From: Bacteroidia bacterium
Lineage (GTDB): Bacteria > Bacteroidota > Bacteroidia > 2-12-FULL-35-15
Assembly (NCBI GenBank): GCA_016786925.1
Contig: JAEUTU010000108.1
Span: forward strand, 1 to 52,622
Length of the DNA: 52,622 nucleotides
Reading direction: 5' to 3'
Part shown: in pieces, positions 18,162-26,162 of the stretch
Layout: the number at the start of each line of letters is the position of its first letter
How positions within the stretch are numbered: position 1 is the stretch's first letter
Program-made: the position numbers and the translations under genes
Notes under the pieces: model-generated
The model's database searches: none
What the model was told of the DNA's origin: nothing
The model's input: the letters and a program-made list of their open reading frames with translations, nothing else

Positions 18162-18383
18162 ATGCAAAAGAAAGTAATTGGATTCATCGTTGTTCTATTG
18201 GTATTTATATTCCCTTTCAGATGGGCATTTATGGAATACCCTGCAAACATAAATGTAAACAACACCATGATAGATGGTGGACGTATTGAGTACATTGTTT
18301 ACTTCTTAATTTCGATGGCAGGTATCCTTTATGCGGTATTTAGCACTATGACAGAAGGAGAAGCTCACGCAAAAAAACACTAA
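18162..18383 (+). CDS. Small two-helix membrane protein of unknown function
   Basis: This 73-aa protein has two predicted transmembrane helices (about 5-24 and 43-62), separated by a short polar loop (NINVNNTMIDGGRIE), and a charged C-terminal tail (EGEAHAKKH). It has its own promoter with a strong FNR-type site and lies just upstream of ccoI. It may be an accessory or assembly factor for the cbb3 oxidase or another low-oxygen membrane component. It is not CcoS or CcoQ; candidates for both are encoded at 33.9-36.4 kb. Confidence 0.65.
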   Translation: MQKKVIGFIVVLLVFIFPFRWAFMEYPANINVNNTMIDGGRIEYIVYFLISMAGILYAVFSTMTEGEAHAKKH

Positions 18384-18396
18384 TTACCAACCATAA

Positions 18397-18470
18397 AAAA
18401 GCGGCTGGCAGGTATCCGTAGAATGTTTCATAGCATTTAGGGTTTAGAGAAATACCCGCTGCCGCTTTTA
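18397..18470 (+). other. Long imperfect hairpin between the small membrane protein gene and ccoI
   Basis: Nine base pairs (AAAAGCGGC 18397-18405 with GCCGCTTTT 18461-18469) are extended, after a small internal loop, by 18408-18415 with 18452-18459 (one mismatch). They enclose a 36-nt apical region. A T-rich stretch follows and the ccoI ATG is 10 nt downstream. It is larger than the other terminators in this window; it could be a terminator/attenuator, a leader structure or a small RNA. Confidence 0.5.
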
Positions 18471-18479
18471 AATTTTCTT

Positions 18480-20891
18480 ATGCAAACATCATTACATAGC
18501 ACAACTGAAACCAAATGTTATCATTGTGGTAATGATTGTACTTCACACGATCTTCATATAGAAGAGAAGGTCTTCTGCTGTGATGGATGTAAACTAGTGT
18601 ATGAGATCATTAATGAAAATAATCTCTGTCAGTACTACGACATATCTAAAAATCCGGGGATAACAGCCAAAGGAAAATTTAATTCCGAAAAGTACACATA
18701 TCTGGATGACGAAAAGATCAAACAGAAACTGATCACGTTTACCAATGGTGAACAAACTCATGTTACATTTTATCTCCCTCAAGTACACTGTGCATCCTGT
18801 GTGTGGTTACTTGAAAACTTGCACCGTATCAATCCTTCTGTGATCAAATCACAAGTGAATTTTTTAAAGAAAGAAGTTAGCATTTATTACAAAGAAAAAG
18901 AGATTACTTTACGCAAAGTAGTAGAGTTATTAGCCTTTATAGGTTATGAGCCGCACATCAGCTTGAATGATGTTGAAAAACCAAAAACAAGCAAATACAA
19001 TCGCAAACAATTATTCAAGATAGGGGTTGCCGGCTTTTGTTTTGGCAACATCATGATGCTGAGTTTGCCTGACTATTTTGCAGTCAGCAGCATTCAGGAA
19101 GAAAGCTTAAAAACCTTATTCAGCTATCTAAATCTGTTTTTAGCTCTACCAGTATTCTTTTACAGTGCATCTGACTTTTTTATCTCCGCATGGAAAAGTC
19201 TTCAACAGAAATATCTGAACATTGATGCTCCAATTGCATTAGCAATACTGGTTACATTCAGCAGAAGTGTATATGAGATCGTAAGTGGAACCGGTGCCGG
19301 ATATTTTGATTCCATGAGTGGCATTGTATTTTTCATGCTGCTTGGACGATTATTTCAAAACAAGACCTACAACACACTTTCTTTTGAAAGAGATTACAAA
19401 TCCTATTTCCCGATTGCTGTAACCGTAATAAAAAATGATGCAGAAAGCACTATGCCTGTTACAAATATCAAGGTGGGTGACCGGATCATCATTAAAAATG
19501 GAGAATTGATCCCTGCTGATGCTATACTATTTAAAGGGAATGCGAGTATTGATTACAGTTTTGTAACAGGAGAATCTGTTCCCGTTCAAAAAACATTAGG
19601 TGAGATCATTTATGCAGGAGGGAAACAGGTTGGAAGTGCTATTGAATTAGAGGTGATCAAAGAAACCTCTCAAAGTTATTTGACACAACTATGGAACAAT
19701 GATGCATTTACCAATGAACAGGAAAACACCGACACATTTGTAAACAGAGCAGGAAAGTACATTACATACGGAATTTTCATATTAGCAACAGGAGGTTTTT
19801 TATATTGGTTGCCATCGGATTTTTCCAGAGCATTAAATGCATTTACATCTGTTTTGATCGTTGCTTGTCAGTGTGCACTGCTATTATCATCCACTTTTAC
19901 AAATGGTAATATTTTAAGAATATTAGGACGAAACAAATTCTATCTAAAGAATGCTGATATCATTGAAAAAATTGCAGAATCTGACACGATTGTTTTTGAT
20001 AAAACGGGCACCATCACACAAAACAAAGAAGCACTCGTAGAGTATTCAGGGAAACGCCTAACTGAGGTTGAGCAACAATTGATCCGTTCATTAGTGATTC
20101 AATCCACCCATCCTCTAAGTAAGCGTATTTTAGAATCACTACCTCTTTCTAAAATAATTGAACCGAAAGATTATAGAGAGATCGCAGGAAAAGGGATCGA
20201 AGCTATTATTGACGGATATAAGGTTAGATTAGGTTCTGAAAGTTTTATTACACACAGCAGCACTTCATCAACTACAAACAATGCTGCTAGTTCTGTTTTC
20301 CTAGAGATCGAAGGAGAAGTGTATGGTAAGTTCACTATCAAAAATCAATATCGTGAGGGGCTAAATACGCTCATCCAATCATTGGAAAGTGACTACAGCT
20401 TGGCATTACTATCAGGAGATAATGATGCGGAGAAAAAGGTTTTGGAAAAATTATTTCCATTAAACAGCGACTTGAATTTTACTCAAAGTCCAGCTGACAA
20501 ATTAAATTATATAAAACAACTGCAAGAGAATAATCACCAAGTGATCATGATCGGTGATGGATTAAATGATGCAGGGGCTCTAAAACAGAGTGATGTTGGG
20601 ATAGCTGTATCAGATGATGTAAATAATTTTTCCCCTGCATGTGATGCTATTATTGATGGTTCAAAATTCAATGACCTGACAACATTTATTCAATTTGCTA
20701 AAGCAGGGAAAAAGATCATTATTGCGAGCTTTGGAGTATCACTAATCTATAATTCAATTGGATTGGGATTAGCAGTACAAGGCACTTTATCTCCTGTAAT
20801 GGCTGCCATCCTGATGCCTTTAAGCTCAATTACCATTGTTTTGTTTACAACAGGATTAAGCAATTTAATTGCAAAAAGAAAAGGTCTTTAA
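18480..20891 (+). CDS. ccoI: Copper-translocating P1B-type ATPase for cbb3 oxidase assembly (CcoI/FixI)
   Basis: This 803-aa protein has an N-terminal Cys-rich module (C13-YH-C16 and FCCDGCKLVYE), typical of CcoI. An HMA domain with C104-A-S-C107 follows, then paired transmembrane helices, actuator VTGESVPV, phosphorylation motif DKTGTIT (D507), STHPLSKRI and hinge GDGLNDAGALKQSDVG. It should export Cu(I) for insertion into CcoN. The membrane metal-site motif reads C463-Q464-C465 (VACQCALLLSS) where CPC is usual. It lies downstream of the FNR-type promoter at 18092 and is convergent with, and overlaps by 4 bp, the receiver-CRP regulator gene. Confidence 0.9.
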   Translation: MQTSLHSTTETKCYHCGNDCTSHDLHIEEKVFCCDGCKLVYEIINENNLCQYYDISKNPGITAKGKFNSEKYTYLDDEKIKQKLITFTNGEQTHVTFYLPQVHCASCVWLLENLHRINPSVIKSQVNFLKKEVSIYYKEKEITLRKVVELLAFIGYEPHISLNDVEKPKTSKYNRKQLFKIGVAGFCFGNIMMLSLPDYFAVSSIQEESLKTLFSYLNLFLALPVFFYSASDFFISAWKSLQQKYLNIDAPIALAILVTFSRSVYEIVSGTGAGYFDSMSGIVFFMLLGRLFQNKTYNTLSFERDYKSYFPIAVTVIKNDAESTMPVTNIKVGDRIIIKNGELIPADAILFKGNASIDYSFVTGESVPVQKTLGEIIYAGGKQVGSAIELEVIKETSQSYLTQLWNNDAFTNEQENTDTFVNRAGKYITYGIFILATGGFLYWLPSDFSRALNAFTSVLIVACQCALLLSSTFTNGNILRILGRNKFYLKNADIIEKIAESDTIVFDKTGTITQNKEALVEYSGKRLTEVEQQLIRSLVIQSTHPLSKRILESLPLSKIIEPKDYREIAGKGIEAIIDGYKVRLGSESFITHSSTSSTTNNAASSVFLEIEGEVYGKFTIKNQYREGLNTLIQSLESDYSLALLSGDNDAEKKVLEKLFPLNSDLNFTQSPADKLNYIKQLQENNHQVIMIGDGLNDAGALKQSDVGIAVSDDVNNFSPACDAIIDGSKFNDLTTFIQFAKAGKKIIIASFGVSLIYNSIGLGLAVQGTLSPVMAAILMPLSSITIVLFTTGLSNLIAKRKGL

Positions 20892-21946
20892 TTTTTCAAT
20901 TTTGCCAATTTCTCAGCATTTAACAAGGTAATGTTCCCTCCGTGGATCTCTATCAGTTTTTCTTCTTTAAAATCACTTAGTGTACGAATAGCTGTTTCGG
21001 GAGATGTTCCTGCCATATTAGCAAGATCCTCACGGGAAATAGACATAGAGAAGTTTTTCGAATCATCCTTTTGATAACGACTTTTCAAAGTAACCAAGGC
21101 TTCTGCCACTCGTTTACGAACTGAATTATAAGCTAATTTCAGTAATGCTTCTTCTTTTTCGGCAAGGTTATCAGAAAGCATTTTAATGAATTTTTTAGAA
21201 ACTTCACTATTTTTATAGATCAATGTAAAAAAATCGTCCTTGGAGATCAAACAGATCTCTGCATCTTCTAAGGCAGCTGCTGATTCATTATACTTACTAT
21301 CCTCTAGAAGGGCTAAATAACCAATAAAATCACCTTCTTTATGCAATCCGGTAATAAATTCTTTACCATCTGCATTGGTCTTATATGTTTTTACTTTCCC
21401 TTTGTTGATGAAATAAATTCCATTCGGATAGCTATCTTCTGAAAAGATCGTTTCTTTCTTTTTGTATGTTTTTGTTTTGCGTTCGTTCGATAATTTAGCT
21501 AAATCTTCCAAGTTTTTTATTTCACTAAAAAACTCATCAAGCCCCTCGATATTTTTAGCAAATTCCATCTTCAACATCTCTGTTTTTTTCAAACGCCCTT
21601 GTACCGCATTTAATAGTTCAATATCATCAAATGGTTTCGTAATATAATCATCAGCACCCATCTCCATTCCTTTTCTAAAATCATTTCTTTCTGCTTTAGC
21701 AGTTAAAAATATAAAAGGGATGCTTGCTGTTTCGGGATTCTTACTAAGCAAATGAAGGACGCCATATCCATCTAGAACAGGCATCATTACATCGCAAATG
21801 ATCAGATCCACTTTATTAGTTTGTGCTAATTCTACCCCTATTTTCCCATTAGGAGCTGCAAGAACCTTATAATTATCCAACTCTAAAATCTCAGTCGTAT
21901 TCTCACGCATTTCATCATTATCTTCGATCAATAAAATTGTTTTCAT
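20888..21946 (-). CDS. Receiver-CRP/FNR fusion transcription regulator
   Basis: This 352-aa protein has an N-terminal receiver (about 1-120) with acidic pocket E8/D9, phospho-acceptor D52 (IICDVMMPVLDG), the conserved Thr in FLTAK and Lys in ITKPF. A helical linker is followed by a cyclic-nucleotide-binding beta barrel (about 150-265) and a Crp-type winged helix (about 290-340). The recognition helix reads SPETAIRTLSDF; E317 and R321 occupy the places of the TGA-reading Glu and Arg of FNR and CRP. No FNR-type N-terminal cysteine cluster is present, so oxygen sensing would come from its partner kinase, 16 nt upstream in the same operon. It effectively fuses FixJ-like input to FixK-like output. 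Confidence 0.9.
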   Translation of the reverse strand: MKTILLIEDNDEMRENTTEILELDNYKVLAAPNGKIGVELAQTNKVDLIICDVMMPVLDGYGVLHLLSKNPETASIPFIFLTAKAERNDFRKGMEMGADDYITKPFDDIELLNAVQGRLKKTEMLKMEFAKNIEGLDEFFSEIKNLEDLAKLSNERKTKTYKKKETIFSEDSYPNGIYFINKGKVKTYKTNADGKEFITGLHKEGDFIGYLALLEDSKYNESAAALEDAEICLISKDDFFTLIYKNSEVSKKFIKMLSDNLAEKEEALLKLAYNSVRKRVAEALVTLKSRYQKDDSKNFSMSISREDLANMAGTSPETAIRTLSDFKEEKLIEIHGGNITLLNAEKLAKLKN

Positions 21947-21962
21947 GTTCTTTATATTTAAA

Positions 21963-23207
21963 TTAATTTAACTCAAGAGGGAATGTTATAGAGAATGTGG
22001 TACCTTTGTTTAACTCACTGGCAAAAGTGATCTCACCACCCATCAACTCCACATATTTTGCAACAATGTTTAATCCTAAACCTGTTCCTTGGATATTGGT
22101 AGCATTTTGTGCTCTAAAAAAGCGCTCAAATAAATGCACCTGATCTTCTTTTGAAATACCGATTCCACTATCTTTCACTGTAATTGAAGCATGCTTCCTA
22201 TCTACTGAAGTTCTGATTTCGATAACACCATTATCATCGGAGAATTTGATTGCATTTGAAATTAAGTTGATCAAAATATTTCTATACAATTTTTGATCTA
22301 GATAAACTTCATTTGTTGTTCCGCTATGCTGATAATCAGCTTTTTGATTTTCTTTTGCCACATGTTGTAGCTCAGTTAGAATCTCATTAGTAAAATCTAC
22401 AATATCAAAAGTAACAGGATTTGACGTGATCACGCCTTCTTCCAATTTTCCCAGAGAAAGGAAATCATTCAACAGGTCAGTCAAATGGCTAACAGATGAC
22501 TTCACACGGGAAATATGTTTTTGCTTTTTATCTTCAGTATCCGGTGAATTATATTTGGAAATTAGTGAGACCGAAGACAAAATAGTACTTAAAGGAGTTC
22601 TAAATTCATGGGACGCCATTGACACAAAACGTGATTTTAAATCATTCAGTTCCTTTTCTTTTTCTAATGCCGCATGAATCTCCTCTTTTGTCTTCTCAAG
22701 TTCAGCAATAGCTTCACGTAACATAAGAGTTCTATCTTCTACTCTTTTTTCTAATTCAGTAGAATATGACTTCAGTTTTTCTTCAGCTTGTTTGCGTTCT
22801 GTAATATCAATTATAAATGCGATCACATATAATTCATCATTGGCTGTATAGTTACTCAATGAGATCTCAACCGGAAATTCTTTCCCATCCTTGCGCACCC
22901 CAAAGAGAGTCATGCCTTTTCCCATTGAACGGGGATGAGGATTCGTATTGTACTTTGCCCTGTGCTCTGTATGATTTCCTCTGTATTTTTGAGGTACCAG
23001 CAATTCAATTTTTTTTCCCACCAACTCTCCTTCATCATAACCAAACAGACGCTCAGCACTCGGATTGATCTTAGTGATCTCTCCCTTACTGTTGGTTATC
23101 AAAATGCCTTCGGTTGCGTAGGCGAATAATGCATGAAGCCCCTCTTTACTATCCATCTTTACAGATTTAGTCTTCTTTATGGTATGTTTAGGGACCAATT
23201 TACTCAT
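21963..23207 (-). CDS. PAS-domain sensor histidine kinase (FixL-like)
   Basis: This 414-aa cytoplasmic kinase has one PAS domain (about 24-136) with a FixL-type F/G region (H79, then GVRKDGKEFPVEISLS). A coiled coil (about 137-192), HisKA (H200 in SMASHEFRTPLSTIL) and HATPase_c (NLISNAIKFS, DSGIGI, GTGLGLNIV) follow. H79 aligns without gaps to the proximal heme His200 of Bradyrhizobium FixL; the position of distal Arg220 is Met99. Heme binding is therefore possible but unproven. There are no transmembrane helices. The start at 23207 is used because the predicted promoter (23235-23278) lies downstream of the longer frame's start at 23252. Confidence 0.85.
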   Translation of the reverse strand: MSKLVPKHTIKKTKSVKMDSKEGLHALFAYATEGILITNSKGEITKINPSAERLFGYDEGELVGKKIELLVPQKYRGNHTEHRAKYNTNPHPRSMGKGMTLFGVRKDGKEFPVEISLSNYTANDELYVIAFIIDITERKQAEEKLKSYSTELEKRVEDRTLMLREAIAELEKTKEEIHAALEKEKELNDLKSRFVSMASHEFRTPLSTILSSVSLISKYNSPDTEDKKQKHISRVKSSVSHLTDLLNDFLSLGKLEEGVITSNPVTFDIVDFTNEILTELQHVAKENQKADYQHSGTTNEVYLDQKLYRNILINLISNAIKFSDDNGVIEIRTSVDRKHASITVKDSGIGISKEDQVHLFERFFRAQNATNIQGTGLGLNIVAKYVELMGGEITFASELNKGTTFSITFPLELN

Positions 23208-23234
23208 TGTTATTGTCTTTATGAAAAATTCTAA

Positions 23235-23278
23235 TAAAATTAGAACCATCATTTTTACTAAAAAATGATTTTCGTCAT
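23235..23278 (-). promoter_or_regulatory. FNR/CRP-type operator plus -7 box, kinase-regulator operon (autoregulation)
   Basis: On the minus strand, operator ATGAC-GAAA-ATCAT (23265-23278) and -7-like TAATTTTA (23235-23242, 7 of 8) have centres 33 bp apart. This predicts that the receiver-CRP protein controls its own operon. Confidence 0.55.
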
Positions 23279-23376
23279 ACCCAAAAATATAACAGTCTGA
23301 TTATCAATACACACAAACTAAATACAATAAAAGGAATCGTAATCAATGTACCTACATACAAGTAGCTAAAGGGGGA

Positions 23377-24075
23377 TTATTCTTTCAAATAAGATTTTGA
23401 AAAACTAAAGTTTAACCCAAAATTGAGGATAAATGGTTGGTCCGTATATTTCAAATTACTTTCAATTGGAAGCGATAAACCTCCTTGGACAAAAAACTTG
23501 AAAAATTTGTATCCGACTTTAGCTGTAAGCACCGGTTCAAAGTAAAACGTGTTCATTTCTGATCTCCGATAATCAGTTGTTCCCGAAAATTGATACATAT
23601 CAACATAGGCAACTCTACAAGAAAAAGCACCTTCAAACACATCCATTTTAGCGCCAATGGAAGGTTGAATATAAAAACGATTATAGTTTCCTGTTATATA
23701 ACCCCAAAAATCACGGCTATAACTTTTAGCCTCTCCACTACCGAATCCTACAAAGCATTCATACCTTCCCGCTTCATCTATTTTTCCATAGTAACCAATC
23801 CCTGCCTCCACAAAATTATGTTTGTGGTAACTATTGGTATCAGCAACATCTTTAAACTGATAGGATGAATTAACCATAACACCTAAGTAGTTGGTAGGTG
23901 CATAGGCTGCCTGTACATCGTATCCAGCTGTACCCATACCCAATTGAAGATCAGCATCATGTTTCTCCGAAAACAAAGGCACATGAACAACATTAGGTGT
24001 ATAAATTGGCGCACAACCTGCCAACAATAAAAGTGGCAAGAATAGATGTAAAAATTGCTTTTTAAAATTTTTCAT
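23377..24075 (-). CDS. Outer-membrane beta-barrel lipoprotein, unknown function
   Basis: This 232-aa protein has a lipoprotein signal (MKNFKKQFLHLFLPLLLLAGC, Cys at 21). The rest is dominated by alternating hydrophobic/aromatic strands and glycine-rich turns (FVEAGIGYYGKI, FYIQPSIGAKMDV, FILNFGLNFSFSKS), typical of small Bacteroidota outer-membrane barrels. The ATG at 24075 fits the signal peptide better than the in-frame ATG at 24090. It sits between the kinase operon and the PorE-like gene, separated from the latter by a terminator. Specific function unknown. Confidence 0.7.
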   Translation of the reverse strand: MKNFKKQFLHLFLPLLLLAGCAPIYTPNVVHVPLFSEKHDADLQLGMGTAGYDVQAAYAPTNYLGVMVNSSYQFKDVADTNSYHKHNFVEAGIGYYGKIDEAGRYECFVGFGSGEAKSYSRDFWGYITGNYNRFYIQPSIGAKMDVFEGAFSCRVAYVDMYQFSGTTDYRRSEMNTFYFEPVLTAKVGYKFFKFFVQGGLSLPIESNLKYTDQPFILNFGLNFSFSKSYLKE

Positions 24076-24087
24076 TTTATTAAGATA

Positions 24088-24122
24088 CAAAAAAGAGGGG
24101 CAATCGAATCACCCCCTCTTTT
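24088..24122 (-). terminator. Terminator of the PorE-like gene
   Basis: The stem is AAAAGAGGGG / CCCCTCTTTT (24091-24100 with 24113-24122), followed on the minus strand by a T tract. It lies directly after the PorE-like stop codon at 24125. Confidence 0.8.
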
Positions 24123-24124
24123 AA

Positions 24125-26026
24125 TTATTTGATCACCTTTGTAACTTTAAATTCAGTTCTTCTATTCTGCTGATGTTCCTCTTCAGTACATTCAACATTA
24201 TTCTTACAACGATTTACCAACTTCGTTTCTCCGTATCCTTTATATTTAAGTCTAGATGCATCAATACCCCTGAATACAAGATATTCAACTGCTGCCTTAG
24301 CACGCTTGTCGGATAATACTAAATTATAGTGGTCACCTGCACGAGCATCTGTATGTGAACCCATTTCGATATGAACATTTGGATTATCGTTTAATAGTTT
24401 AACAAGCTTATCTAATTCTACAGCTGCATCCGAACGAATGTCCCATTTATCAAGATCGTAATAGATATTTTCTAAAACGATTGGCTTTTCAATAACGATT
24501 TCTTCGAGCTCAAAATTGGCCGTATAATCTTTAGAATATTTCTCTCCTTTTGTACTTAATTCTAAACTTTGAGTAAAGTAATTTTCTCTAGTACCATAAA
24601 CAATATAATCTGTATTGGTTTTTAATTTAAATTTAAATTGTCCGTTCTTATCAGTCAGCACAGTTATTCTGGCATTTTTAGCATCATTGGTTTCATCAAT
24701 TAAAATGATCGTAACACCTGCAAATGGAGTTCCTTTTCCTTTAACTGTAACCTTTCCTAAAAGATTAAAGGTTGGATCATGCTTTTTAAATTCATAAATA
24801 TTATCGGCCTCATTTCTATTTGATGAAATATAGCCCGTTTTATTATCTCCCTTCATTACAAAGGCAAAATCGTCTTTTGAGGAATTGAGAGGATAGTTTA
24901 AGTTCTCAACCTGTAACCATTTTTTATTTTTTGAATCATAAGAAGAAGCGAATACATCTAATCCTCCCAAATTATTATGAGCATCAGAAGAGAAATAAAA
25001 AGTACCATCATCTGCAATAAAAGGGAACATTTCATTACCCGGAGTATTGATCTCTTTTCCCATATTCTCAGGTTTACTCCAATTAGAACCATCAAATACA
25101 GAACTATAGATATCCGTTCCACCAAATCCACCTGGCATATCGGAAATAAAGTACAATGTCTTCTGATCCTTTGCTAAACAAGGATGGCCAACCGAGTATT
25201 CATCACTATTAAATGGCAACTCTTCCAATTGCTTCCACTTACCATCCACCAATATTGCCTTAAATAACTTTAAATTATTTTCTCCCTTTGAACTATTTTT
25301 AAGGTCCGACTTGTAATAATTGCTTCTTGTAAAATACACCACATCTCCTGTATTGCTAAATGTAGCCGGTCCTTCATGATAACGACCATTGATCTCTCCC
25401 TTAAGCAACTGTGGACTTAACCAACGTCCATCTGCATCTCTTTCTGAAAAATAAAGATCGTAATATGATTTACCTGTCCATGGCTCTTGATCAGCCTTGC
25501 TTAATACCTTTTTATCAGCGGTAAAAACCATTCCATTATCGTATGGAACCTGCCCAAATGACGACTCAAAATCGGAGAATGGAATACTTTGCAAAGTATA
25601 TAACGTGGTATCTCTCATAAATTGGTTAACCGAATTACATGAAGACAACAACATTTTTGCCACTACATCATCAGGAACTTTTGTCAAATATTTATTCAAC
25701 CACACCTTCGCTTCTTTATAGTCACCATGACTCATGAGAATTTTAGCATAATGAAACCAATTGATGGCCTCTATTTCCGGATAATTTACTACTTCTGAAT
25801 ATAAATTCTCAGCATTCTTATAATCATTGATTGAGCGATAACTATTTGCTAATTTGACCTTCGCCTCATGATTATCTTCTTTCGCTATTACTTTATTGTA
25901 ATGCTTGATTGCGTCATGATATTGAAGATTGGAGAACTCTTTATTCCCTTTTTTGAGAAAATAGTTTGAGCAGCTGGATAATAATATTGCAACTGCGAAA
26001 AATATGGAAATTATTTTCGTATTCAT
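24125..26026 (-). CDS. PorE-like OmpA-family lipoprotein (TPR-WD40-CRD-OmpA)
   Basis: This 633-aa lipoprotein has signal MNTKIISIFFAVAILLSSC (Cys 19). TPRs follow (about 25-130: EFSNLQYHDAIKHYNKVIAKE, NAENLYSEVV), then a PD40/WD40-like propeller (about 160-430; VGHPCLAKDQKTLYFISDMPGGFGGTDIYSS), a carboxypeptidase-regulatory-like domain (about 440-520) and a C-terminal OmpA peptidoglycan-binding domain (IEMGSHTDARAGDHYNLVLSDKRAKAAVEYL). This is the domain order of PorE, a T9SS-associated lipoprotein that tethers the machine to peptidoglycan. A perfect -7 box (TACATTTG, minus strand, 26046-26053) supports the start at 26026 over 26077. It follows a PorP/SprF gene and a T9SS type B adhesin. Confidence 0.85.
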   Translation of the reverse strand: MNTKIISIFFAVAILLSSCSNYFLKKGNKEFSNLQYHDAIKHYNKVIAKEDNHEAKVKLANSYRSINDYKNAENLYSEVVNYPEIEAINWFHYAKILMSHGDYKEAKVWLNKYLTKVPDDVVAKMLLSSCNSVNQFMRDTTLYTLQSIPFSDFESSFGQVPYDNGMVFTADKKVLSKADQEPWTGKSYYDLYFSERDADGRWLSPQLLKGEINGRYHEGPATFSNTGDVVYFTRSNYYKSDLKNSSKGENNLKLFKAILVDGKWKQLEELPFNSDEYSVGHPCLAKDQKTLYFISDMPGGFGGTDIYSSVFDGSNWSKPENMGKEINTPGNEMFPFIADDGTFYFSSDAHNNLGGLDVFASSYDSKNKKWLQVENLNYPLNSSKDDFAFVMKGDNKTGYISSNRNEADNIYEFKKHDPTFNLLGKVTVKGKGTPFAGVTIILIDETNDAKNARITVLTDKNGQFKFKLKTNTDYIVYGTRENYFTQSLELSTKGEKYSKDYTANFELEEIVIEKPIVLENIYYDLDKWDIRSDAAVELDKLVKLLNDNPNVHIEMGSHTDARAGDHYNLVLSDKRAKAAVEYLVFRGIDASRLKYKGYGETKLVNRCKNNVECTEEEHQQNRRTEFKVTKVIK

Positions 26027-26045
26027 ATTTATTTGTTTTATAGGG

Positions 26046-26089
26046 CAAATGTATTTTTTTGTGAAGTATGAAAACATGACCTTATTCCA
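26046..26089 (-). promoter_or_regulatory. Promoter of the PorE-like gene with a partial FNR-type site
   Basis: The minus strand carries -7 box TACATTTG (26046-26053). Centred 33 bp upstream is TGGAA-TAAG-GTCAT (26076-26089): one perfect half (GTCAT) and one poor half. Weak on its own; noted because the register matches five better sites. Confidence 0.35.
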
Positions 26090-26111
26090 ATAAAAAACTG
26101 ATTGATATCAC

Positions 26112-26143
26112 AAAAAAGGCACATCTTAAAAGATGTGCCTTTT
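26112..26143. terminator. Terminator after the PorP/SprF-like gene
   Basis: A 14-bp perfect stem (AAAAGGCACATCTT / AAGATGTGCCTTTT) with a minimal loop and A/T tracts on both sides lies 20 nt beyond the PorP/SprF stop codon at 26163. It should work in both directions. Confidence 0.85.
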
Positions 26144-26162
26144 AAAAACAAATGCGATAATT

